DNA of 8,005 bases from Prolixibacteraceae bacterium (GTDB lineage Bacteria; Bacteroidota; Bacteroidia; Bacteroidales; Prolixibacteraceae): contig DPCJ01000082.1 in assembly GCA_003516705.1 (NCBI GenBank), positions 1-8,005 of the forward strand, written 5' to 3'. This document shows positions 1 to 5,808 of this stretch, one piece after another. A program made the position numbers and the translations under genes. The notes under the pieces were generated by a model. The model was not told where the DNA came from. It saw only the letters and a program-made list of their open reading frames with translations, and did not search any database. How positions within the stretch are numbered: the stretch's first letter is position 1; each line of letters begins with the position of its first letter.

Positions 1-1176
1 AAAGACACGATTGCCCCTGAAATCACGGCGCTACAGGTAACGCCGCTTTCCGCCGGGTCGCACGTTAACTTTGGCACAGGCAAAGTTATTTTCGACACTG
101 AAATAAAGGATGGGAATTTCAAAATTAAAAACGACGCCAACATACAGCTTTACGGCGAAACAGGTTTTGCGATTGAAGTTGACGATTATGCTGACATTTC
201 AGGAAACAAGGGTAGTATTGCAGAAATACAGCTACTGATTGAGGATGAAGTTGTCTCGGTTTTTAATGGCAACCGATTTTCCATCAACGAAATCCCGGCA
301 ATAAACGGATGGATTGATTTTGAGGAACGACAACAGTCGATGCGGAATTTCAGGAAAACATGGAAACCAACCTGTAATGCGCTCAGCAATTTTGAATTTT
401 CAGAAAACCGCGGGATTTTTGATGTGGCGTTGAATAAAAATTATAATGTAAAAATCATTGTAAAAGATGCTGCGGAAAACATTGCCGTGCTTGAATTTAT
501 AGTTTCGGGCAAATATCGGGAGATAAATGCTGAAGAAACTGGCGCCGCTGCAATCTTTAACTGTAATAAAGTCAACCAATATGCAACCGATGATTTTCAA
601 ATAAAAATTCCTGAAAACAGTTTGTTTGAAAATCTTCATTTTAATTACACTGCAAAAAAGAGAAAATACGGATTTTTATCTGATTTCCACCAGATTAACA
701 ATATTGCATCTTTAAAATTACCGGCAATAATCAGCATAAAATGCAACGATATTCAACCTGAAAACCAGGACAAATTTCTGACAGTGAAAGAGGATGAACG
801 GACAGGAGAATTTATTTCGTTAGGAGGAGAATTTAAAAATGGCTGGGTTAGTACCAAAATAAATACTTTTGGAAATTTTGCAGTAAAAACTGATACTTTG
901 GCCCCTGCAATTGAATCCTTAAGCATATCAAATAATCGTTTGATTGAAACTGATAAGTTGCGGTTCAATATCAGTGACGACCTCTCAGGAATTGAAACGA
1001 TTGAAGGGTTGCTTGATGGAGAGTGGGTTCTTTTTGAATACAACAAATACAGCAATCAAATCACCCATAATTATGATACAAGGCGGTTTGATTTTACAAA
1101 AACACACCAAATAAAGCTCACTGTGATTGATAAATGTGGAAACCAATCAGTTTATGAGACCACGTTCGGAATATAA
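1..1176 (+). CDS. C-terminal part of a probable secreted M23 family peptidase (5' end missing)
   Basis: The frame is open from the first base to the TAA at 1174-1176, giving 391 visible residues; the gene starts left of the window. The catalytic M23 domain (HxxxD, HxH) is not in view, so the family call rests on remembered similarity of the tail to Bacteroidota M23 peptidases. Two modules open with the same kind of linker, DTIAPEI (residues 2-8) and DTLAPAI (298-304). Each ends in a similar strand: NVKIIVKDAAEN near 149-160, and IKLTVIDKCGN near 371-381. This suggests two Ig-like beta-sandwich domains flanking a middle region with a GFLSDFHQI segment. Such tails probably position the hydrolase on the cell envelope (inference). 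Its last 23 bp overlap anmK, consistent with coupled translation and a shared role in peptidoglycan turnover. It could instead be another Ig-like envelope protein. An internal ATG at 340 is not the true start, because coding sequence continues upstream. Confidence 0.65.
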   Translation, partial: KDTIAPEITALQVTPLSAGSHVNFGTGKVIFDTEIKDGNFKIKNDANIQLYGETGFAIEVDDYADISGNKGSIAEIQLLIEDEVVSVFNGNRFSINEIPAINGWIDFEERQQSMRNFRKTWKPTCNALSNFEFSENRGIFDVALNKNYNVKIIVKDAAENIAVLEFIVSGKYREINAEETGAAAIFNCNKVNQYATDDFQIKIPENSLFENLHFNYTAKKRKYGFLSDFHQINNIASLKLPAIISIKCNDIQPENQDKFLTVKEDERTGEFISLGGEFKNGWVSTKINTFGNFAVKTDTLAPAIESLSISNNRLIETDKLRFNISDDLSGIETIEGLLDGEWVLFEYNKYSNQITHNYDTRRFDFTKTHQIKLTVIDKCGNQSVYETTFGI

Positions 1177-2233
1177 GATAAAAGCAATTGGTTTAATGTC
1201 AGGAACTTCGCTCGATGGACTTGATTTGGTTGCTGCTGAATTTTGGAAAAACAATGGCAAATGGGATTTCAATATTGCTGCTGCTGAAACTGAAAATTAC
1301 GAAAAAAATTGGACTGAACAGTTGAAAATGGCTCCTGCCCTCCCTGGTCAGCAACTTATTAAATTACATGTAGAATACGGACGATACCTGGGGCAAAAAA
1401 CGAAGGCTTTTATCCACAAAACAAGGTTCAAACCTGAGTTAATTGCATCACACGGTCACACCATTTTCCATCAGCCTGAAAATGGTTTTACTTTTCAACT
1501 TGGAAGTAGTTTTGAAATTGCTGCAATTAATGGAATTACAACTGTTGCCGATTTTCGGTCGGGTGATGTGGCGCTGGGCGGACAAGGAGCTCCGCTGGTT
1601 CCGGTCGGAGATAAACTGCTTTTTTCAGCCTTTGATTATTGCCTCAATCTTGGTGGTTTTGCCAACATTTCGTTTGATGAAAACAACTGCAGAAAAGCTT
1701 TCGACATTTGTCCGGTAAATATTGTATTCAACTATTTTGCATCAAAAAACGGTCTTTTGTTTGATTGTAACGGCAATTTGGGGAGAATAGGCAATATCGA
1801 TTTTATTTTACTTGAAAAATTGAATTCGCTGGATTTTTACAAAAAAGAACCTCCAAAATCACTTGGCCGTGAATGGGTTGAAAGTGAATTTCTGCCTGTT
1901 CTCGAAAAGTATGATTGTTCTGAACCTGATAAAATCAGAACTGTTTATGAACACGTCTCCCAACAAATTTCAAAAATCGCCGGAAATAATGGGAAACTGC
2001 TTATTACAGGAGGCGGAGCCTGGAATACTTTTTTAATTGAATTGATTGCAGCAAAATCAAATATACAAATTACAATTCCATCACCTGAAATTGTTGATTT
2101 CAAAGAAGCGCTTGTTTTTGCATTTTTGGGAACACTCCGAATACAAAAAGCAATCAATTGTTTTGCTTCAGTAACAGGAGCAAAACACGACCATTCAGCA
2201 GGTGTGGTGTTTCCGGCAAAAATATCAGCCTGA
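1154..2233 (+). CDS. anmK: Anhydro-N-acetylmuramic acid kinase
   Basis: AnmK is a cytoplasmic enzyme that opens and phosphorylates 1,6-anhydro-MurNAc, using ATP, to give MurNAc-6-phosphate during peptidoglycan recycling. The protein is 359 aa from ATG 1154, close to the ~365-370 aa family norm. Visible motifs in order are IGLMSGTSLDGLD (phosphate loop), SHGHTIFHQP (sugar side), VADFRSGDVALGGQGAPLVP, LNLGGFANIS, PKSLGREW, LLITGGGAWN (adenosine side) and a C-terminal SVTGAKHDHSAGVVFPA. Asp184 aligns with the proposed catalytic base (Asp182 of the Pseudomonas enzyme, from memory). The motif usually written DxGPGN reads DICPVN here, so two glycines are replaced. I chose ATG 1154 because little sequence precedes the phosphate-loop strand in relatives. 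A TTG at 1127 in the same frame would add only nine unconserved residues. The gene overlaps the preceding peptidase gene by 23 bp. No murQ etherase gene is visible nearby. Confidence 0.95.
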   Translation: MRPRSEYKIKAIGLMSGTSLDGLDLVAAEFWKNNGKWDFNIAAAETENYEKNWTEQLKMAPALPGQQLIKLHVEYGRYLGQKTKAFIHKTRFKPELIASHGHTIFHQPENGFTFQLGSSFEIAAINGITTVADFRSGDVALGGQGAPLVPVGDKLLFSAFDYCLNLGGFANISFDENNCRKAFDICPVNIVFNYFASKNGLLFDCNGNLGRIGNIDFILLEKLNSLDFYKKEPPKSLGREWVESEFLPVLEKYDCSEPDKIRTVYEHVSQQISKIAGNNGKLLITGGGAWNTFLIELIAAKSNIQITIPSPEIVDFKEALVFAFLGTLRIQKAINCFASVTGAKHDHSAGVVFPAKISA

Positions 2234-2287
2234 AAATACGATTTTAGTCATTCTTAAAAACATTGTAATTGCTGTTATTTAGGCTGA
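2225..2287 (+). repeat. Inverted repeat closing the anmK-PLP enzyme gap
   Basis: TCAGCCT at 2225-2231 is the exact reverse complement of AGGCTGA at 2281-2287. In RNA the pairing extends inward by one G-U and two A-U pairs (2232-2234 with 2278-2280), making a 10-bp stem around a 43-nt interior. The left arm contains the anmK stop codon region, and the right arm ends 18 nt before the next start codon. The interior is AT-rich, with no U-tract after the stem, so this is not an intrinsic terminator. A match of this length can arise by chance in so short a region. Confidence 0.3.
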
Positions 2288-2305
2288 ATATAAAATAATA
2301 CAGCG

Positions 2306-3487
2306 ATGAAATTCAATCCGGCAAAAGCCATTCACGACCTGAAACAGTTTGGGGAATTTGGTGACGTAAATCCTTCAATTACAGATTCATCGACCTACAC
2401 TTTTCTAAGGGGGAAAACCATGGAAGATACCTTTCACGGGCAAATGGAAGGTTGCTTTTTGTATTCGCGCCACTGGAATCCAAGCAATAAATACTTGGCT
2501 GATGCGCTGGCTGCAATGGAAAATACAGAATCGGCATGGATAACTGCCTCGGGGATGGCAGCCATAACCTGCGCGTTACTTCAAATCTGCAAATCGGGCG
2601 ACCACATTATTACAAGTGTTACTACCTACGGCGGAACTTATGCATTTCTGAAAAACTGGTTACCCAAATACAATATCGAAGTTTCTTTTGTCGATATCAC
2701 CAATCTTGAACAGGTTAGAAATGCTGTAAAACCCAATACAAAAGTAATTTATACCGAAAGTGTAACCAATCCGCTGTTACAGGTTTCCAATATGCCGGAA
2801 TTAGCCGCCATTGCCCACTCCAACGGAGCAAAACTGATGGTTGACAATACTTTTACCCCGATGATTTTTTCGCCGGCAATGCTGGGCGCCGACCTGGTTG
2901 TTTACAGCATGACCAAATTTATTAACGGTAAAAACGATTGTGTTGCAGGTGCAATCTGTGGTTCAGCTGAATTTATCAATCAACTTTCGAATGTAAACGA
3001 CGGAACCGCCATGCTGCTGGGCCCTGTTCTCGACCCGCTCCGCTCCTCCTCCATCCTGAAAAACCTGAATACGCTGCACATTCGCATGAAACAACACAGC
3101 CGCAATGCACAATACCTTGCCGATAATTTCGAGAAATTAGGATTGAAAATAATTTATCCCGGACTTCAAAAACATCCTCAATTTATGCTTCACAAAAGCA
3201 TGATGAATGAGGAATTCGGCTTTGGCGGAATGCTGGCTATCGATTTTGGCACAATGGAAAATGCTTATGTGGTGATGCAAAAAATGCAGGAAGCCGGGGT
3301 TGGCTATCTTGCTGTCAGTCTGGGGTATTTCCGTACACTTTTCAGCTGCTCAGGGCACAGTACTTCTTCCGAAGTTCCAGTGGAAGTGCAAAAAGAAATG
3401 GGTCTTTCAGAAGGATTGGTGCGTTTTTCAGTAGGACTGGATAACGATATTGAAAACACGCTGGAAATAATAAAAAGATGTCTCTGA
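2306..3487 (+). CDS. PLP-dependent Cys/Met metabolism enzyme, methionine/cystathionine gamma-lyase-like
   Basis: This 393-aa protein belongs to the Cys/Met metabolism PLP family (fold type I, cytoplasmic, normally tetrameric), whose members perform gamma- or beta-elimination or replacement on sulfur amino acids. Visible residues are Tyr53 and Arg55 in YSRHWNP (they reach the neighbouring subunit's PLP phosphate), the ASGMAAI phosphate loop, and Tyr108 in TTYGGTYAF (stacks on PLP). Further on come Asp in VDNTF, the Schiff-base Lys204 in YSMTKFINGK, Ser338, and Arg373 in GLVRFSVGL (binds substrate carboxylate). Two points make specificity uncertain. The cysteine typical of methionine gamma-lyases (Cys116 in the Pseudomonas putida enzyme) is Gly110 here. 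The usual HPAxMTH segment after Ser338 is replaced by a stretch containing FSCSGHSTSSEVP. Methionine gamma-lyase, cystathionine lyase or a related C-S lyase are all possible. It starts 72 bp after anmK, with no terminator between; I see no good promoter for it. Confidence 0.85.
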   Translation: MKFNPAKAIHDLKQFGEFGDVNPSITDSSTYTFLRGKTMEDTFHGQMEGCFLYSRHWNPSNKYLADALAAMENTESAWITASGMAAITCALLQICKSGDHIITSVTTYGGTYAFLKNWLPKYNIEVSFVDITNLEQVRNAVKPNTKVIYTESVTNPLLQVSNMPELAAIAHSNGAKLMVDNTFTPMIFSPAMLGADLVVYSMTKFINGKNDCVAGAICGSAEFINQLSNVNDGTAMLLGPVLDPLRSSSILKNLNTLHIRMKQHSRNAQYLADNFEKLGLKIIYPGLQKHPQFMLHKSMMNEEFGFGGMLAIDFGTMENAYVVMQKMQEAGVGYLAVSLGYFRTLFSCSGHSTSSEVPVEVQKEMGLSEGLVRFSVGLDNDIENTLEIIKRCL

Positions 3488-3510
3488 ACTACAGAAAATT
3501 CAAATCAATC

Positions 3511-3546
3511 TCAGAAAAATTATATTTGTGACTTTCAGAAAAATTA
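3511..3546 (+). repeat. Two exact 12-bp direct repeats upstream of the C69 dipeptidase gene
   Basis: TCAGAAAAATTA occurs at 3511-3522 and again at 3535-3546, starts 24 bp apart. A weaker third copy, CAGAAAATT, lies at 3492-3500. The two exact copies overlap and flank the candidate -7 element and lie just upstream of the start codon at 3557. They could be a regulator-binding tandem or a small local duplication; the sequence alone does not decide. Confidence 0.4.
3521..3528 (+). promoter_or_regulatory. Candidate -7 promoter element for the C69 dipeptidase gene
   Basis: TATATTTG fits the Bacteroidota primary-sigma -7 consensus TAnnTTTG exactly. No clear TTTG -33 element is found about 19-21 bp upstream, where the sequence is A-rich (AAAATTCAAAT). 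Transcription would start near 3534-3536, leaving a leader of only about 20 nt before ATG 3557. Confidence 0.45.
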
Positions 3547-3556
3547 AACTGTTAAT

Positions 3557-5248
3557 ATGAATAGAAAAGTAATGATTTCAGGAATACTAACCATTGTATT
3601 CCTTTGGATGGGTCTTCAGACAAGTAACGGCTGTACCAATTTTTTAATAACCCGGGGAGCATCGGTTGACGGCTCAACCATGATTACCTATGCCGCCGAT
3701 TCGCATACACTTTATGGCGAATTGTATTTTCAACCTGCAAAAGATTACTCAGTCGGCGCCATGCGCGATATTTACGAATGGGACACCGGCCAATTCCTCG
3801 GACGGATTCCGCAACCTGCACATACTTACAGCGTTGTGGGCAATATAAACGAATATCAACTTGCCATTGGAGAAACAACTTATGGCGGACGTGAAGAATT
3901 AGGTAAACAAACCGGCGCAATTATGGACTATGGAAGTCTGATTTATGTGGCTCTGCAACGTGCCAAAACCGCCCGTGAAGCCATTGAAGTGATGACAAGT
4001 CTTGTTCGTGACTTTGGTTATGCAAGTTCAGGTGAATCATTTTCGATTGCCGACCCGAACGAAGTGTGGATTCTCGAAATGATTGGAAAAGGTGATGGAG
4101 AAAAAGGCGCAGTTTGGGTAGCCATGAAAATTCCGGATGGATATATCAGTGGTCACGCCAACCAGGCTCGTATTACCACTTTTCCGCAGAACGACCCTGC
4201 TAATTGTATTTATGCACACGATGTAATTTCGTTTGCCCGGGCAAAAGGATGGTACAGCGGAAAAGATGCCGATTTCAGCTTTTCTGATGTGTATGCTCCT
4301 GTTGATTTCGGCGGCGCCCGTTTTTGCGATGCTCGTGTTTGGGCCGGTTTTAATAAAGTTGCGGCAGGCATGAATCAATATGCTGAATATGCCAAAGGAA
4401 TTGTTACGCATGGCGGGTCCAATAATTTTCCAAACAACCGGATGCCGTTGTGGATAAAACCCGACAAAAAACTTTCAGTTCAGGATGTAATGGGAATGAT
4501 GCGCGACCATTTTGAAGGAACTGCGCTTGATATGACTACCGATATTGGTGCCGGACCTTTTGGCTTGCCTTACCGGTGGCGGAATATGACCTGGTCGGTT
4601 GACTCTGTTCAATATTGCCACGAACGGGCTATCTCGACACAACAAACCGGGTTTTCGTTTGTAACCCAAAGCCGTAACTGGCTCCCCAACCCCGTTGGTG
4701 GAATTATCTGGTTTGGTGTTGACGATACTTACAGTACCTGTTACACACCGGTTTATTGCGGAATAACCGAAATTCCGGAATGTTTTAAAGTTGGTAATGG
4801 CGATATGCTCACCTACAGCGAAACATCGGCATTCTGGACATTCAACTTTGTGACCAATTTTGCTTACCTGCGTTACAGCGATATGATTAAAGATGTACAA
4901 AAAGTTCAATCGGAACTCGAAAATAAATTTGTTGCCCATTTGCCTGTGGTTGACAAAGCAGCAGAAACACTTTATACAACCAACAAGGAACAGGGCCTGC
5001 GTTTTATTACCGAATACTCGGTAAATGAAGCCAACAACATGACTTCACGCTGGAAAGAACTTGGACAATACTTGCTGGTAAAATACATGGATGGTAATAT
5101 CAAACGTGAAAAAGACGGTCAGTTTGAACGTACAGAAACTGGATTGGCACCAAATCCGATTTTTGCCGGATACCCGGAGTGGTGGCTGAAAGCCATTGCA
5201 AATGCCACCGGAGACAATAAAAAAATGATTGGCAGTGGCGGACATTAA
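3557..5248 (+). CDS. Secreted C69 family dipeptidase (Ntn hydrolase)
   Basis: This is a 563-aa peptidase of family C69, whose members cleave dipeptides or short peptides with an N-terminal cysteine nucleophile. Residues 1-25 form a signal sequence: MNRK, a hydrophobic stretch about 5-20, then TSNG. Cys26 in GCTNFLITRGAS follows at once, so removal of the leader should expose the catalytic cysteine in the periplasm or outside. Family-typical stretches follow: YAADSHTLYGEL, EWDTGQFLG, GNINEYQLAIGETTYGG, MDYGSLIYVALQRAKTAREA, SSGESFSIADPNEVWILEMI, RDHFEGTALDMT and TDIGAGPFGLPYR. The length matches Bacteroides relatives and exceeds the ~470 aa of lactobacillar PepD. No transmembrane segment is evident after the leader. 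It starts 69 bp after the PLP gene, probably with its own promoter, and no strong terminator follows it. The natural substrate is unknown; peptides from protein digestion or cell-wall stem peptides are both possible. Confidence 0.93.
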   Translation: MNRKVMISGILTIVFLWMGLQTSNGCTNFLITRGASVDGSTMITYAADSHTLYGELYFQPAKDYSVGAMRDIYEWDTGQFLGRIPQPAHTYSVVGNINEYQLAIGETTYGGREELGKQTGAIMDYGSLIYVALQRAKTAREAIEVMTSLVRDFGYASSGESFSIADPNEVWILEMIGKGDGEKGAVWVAMKIPDGYISGHANQARITTFPQNDPANCIYAHDVISFARAKGWYSGKDADFSFSDVYAPVDFGGARFCDARVWAGFNKVAAGMNQYAEYAKGIVTHGGSNNFPNNRMPLWIKPDKKLSVQDVMGMMRDHFEGTALDMTTDIGAGPFGLPYRWRNMTWSVDSVQYCHERAISTQQTGFSFVTQSRNWLPNPVGGIIWFGVDDTYSTCYTPVYCGITEIPECFKVGNGDMLTYSETSAFWTFNFVTNFAYLRYSDMIKDVQKVQSELENKFVAHLPVVDKAAETLYTTNKEQGLRFITEYSVNEANNMTSRWKELGQYLLVKYMDGNIKREKDGQFERTETGLAPNPIFAGYPEWWLKAIANATGDNKKMIGSGGH

Positions 5249-5299
5249 TCGTCGGTTTTTCAAATTCTGCTAACATTTTAAAATTGAAGCAAATTTGAT

Positions 5300-5329
5300 T
5301 TTGGCGAATAGTTTTTTTTGTTATTTTTG
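5300..5329 (+). promoter_or_regulatory. Bacteroidota-type promoter of rplS
   Basis: TTTG at 5300-5303 (-33 element) and TATTTTTG at 5322-5329 (-7 element, fits TAnnTTTG) are separated by 18 bp, close to the usual 19-21. A run of eight T lies between them. Transcription should begin about 5335, giving a 5' leader of roughly 65-70 nt before ATG 5403. The rplS gene would thus be transcribed independently of the upstream dipeptidase gene. Confidence 0.7.
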
Positions 5330-5353
5330 CGCCACTTTTAAAGCAATCTCTTT

Positions 5354-5387
5354 TTCGTCGGAAGTTGACGAATTATATTGCCAACTT
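5354..5387 (+). promoter_or_regulatory. Candidate structured rplS leader RNA (H-type pseudoknot or alternative hairpins)
   Basis: Stem 1 pairs UUCGUC (5354-5359) with GACGAA (5367-5372), six perfect pairs around a 7-nt loop. Part of that loop, AAGUU (5362-5366), is complementary to AACUU at 5383-5387. This gives a compact pseudoknot with crossing loops of 2 nt (GG) and 10 nt. Alternatively AAGUUG (5362-5367) can pair with CAACUU (5382-5387), a 6-bp hairpin that excludes stem 1 because the two share base 5367. The structure ends 15 nt before the rplS start codon and lies inside the predicted leader, where a ribosomal protein would be expected to repress its own translation. The pairing is seen in the sequence; the regulatory role is inference. 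Confidence 0.45.
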
Positions 5388-5402
5388 AATAACATTTGAA
5401 AA

Positions 5403-5750
5403 ATGGATTTAATAAAATTAGTAGAACAGCAATTCGCCACAGGTAAAGAACACCCGCAGTTTATCGCCGGCGACACAGTAACAGTGAATTACAAAATCGT
5501 TGAAGGTAATAAAGAACGTATCCAGGCTTACCGTGGTGTGGTTATCCAGATTAACGGAAGCGGTGCAACTAAAACCTTCACAGTGCGCAAAATGTCAGGT
5601 AACATTGGTGTTGAAAGGATTTTTCCGCTAACATCTCCGTTTATCGATTCGATTGAAGTGAACAAACGCGGTAAAGTTCGCAGAGCGAAACTATTTTACC
5701 TTCGTGAACTCACCGGTAAGAAAGCCCGAATCAAAGAAAGAAAATTCTAA
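5403..5750 (+). CDS. rplS: Large ribosomal subunit protein bL19
   Basis: This 115-aa basic protein has the bL19 pattern along its full length. It opens with MDLIKLVEQQF, continues with a beta-rich core (FIAGDTVTVNYKI, ERIQAYRGVVIQINGSGAT, FTVRKMSGNIGVERIFPL, SPFIDSIEV), and ends in a lysine/arginine-rich tail (KRGKVRRAKLFYLREL, GKKARIKERKF). In the 50S subunit bL19 sits at the interface with 30S and contributes to an intersubunit bridge. The length equals the usual ~115 residues. The start is preceded by AACATTTGAAAA, with no Shine-Dalgarno sequence, as is usual for highly expressed Bacteroidota genes. It appears monocistronic here, with its own promoter, leader and terminator, unlike the rpsP-rimM-trmD-rplS operon of Escherichia coli. 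Confidence 0.98.
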   Translation: MDLIKLVEQQFATGKEHPQFIAGDTVTVNYKIVEGNKERIQAYRGVVIQINGSGATKTFTVRKMSGNIGVERIFPLTSPFIDSIEVNKRGKVRRAKLFYLRELTGKKARIKERKF

Positions 5751-5757
5751 GAAATAC

Positions 5758-5789
5758 AAAGAGGTCTCTGCAAAGAGGCCTTTTTTTTT
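5758..5789 (+). terminator. Strong intrinsic terminator after rplS
   Basis: The arm AAAGAGGTCTCT (5758-5769) pairs with AGAGGCCTTTTT (5774-5785) through 12 uninterrupted pairs, two of them G-U. The loop is GCAA, a GNRA tetraloop (5770-5773). The T-run spans 5781-5789. It begins 8 nt after the rplS stop codon and 20 bp before the converging end of recN. On the minus strand the stem is followed only by a broken T-run (TTTGTATTT), so it probably works well in one direction only. Confidence 0.93.
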
Positions 5790-5808
5790 GCTGCTAATTC
5801 ATCTGGAT

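Noticed and set aside
1127..1153. TTG at 1127 as an alternative anmK start
   Set aside because: It adds nine residues with no family conservation and deepens the overlap with the preceding gene to 50 bp. ATG 1154 fits the family's N-terminus.
340..1176. A separate 278-residue gene starting at ATG 340
   Set aside because: The same frame is open back to base 1 with protein-like sequence, including a DTIAPEI linker that recurs later. The ATG is therefore internal to a longer gene.
2233..2245. AAAAT-ACG-ATTTT hairpin just after the anmK stop as a terminator
   Set aside because: It is only five A-T pairs, without G/C content or a T-tract.
4475..4939. A 154-codon open frame on the minus strand within the dipeptidase gene
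   Set aside because: It lies wholly opposite a well-conserved coding region, has no recognisable motif and no promoter. It is a reading-frame shadow.
5261..5297. CAAATT/AATTTG inverted repeat after the dipeptidase gene as a terminator
   Set aside because: The stem is six AT-rich pairs with a long loop and no following T-run, and it overlaps the A/T-rich region just before the rplS promoter.
5249..5361. TCGTCGG at 5249-5255 repeated at 5355-5361
   Set aside because: A 7-bp repeat over about 100 bp, with one copy upstream of the promoter and thus outside the leader. Most likely chance.
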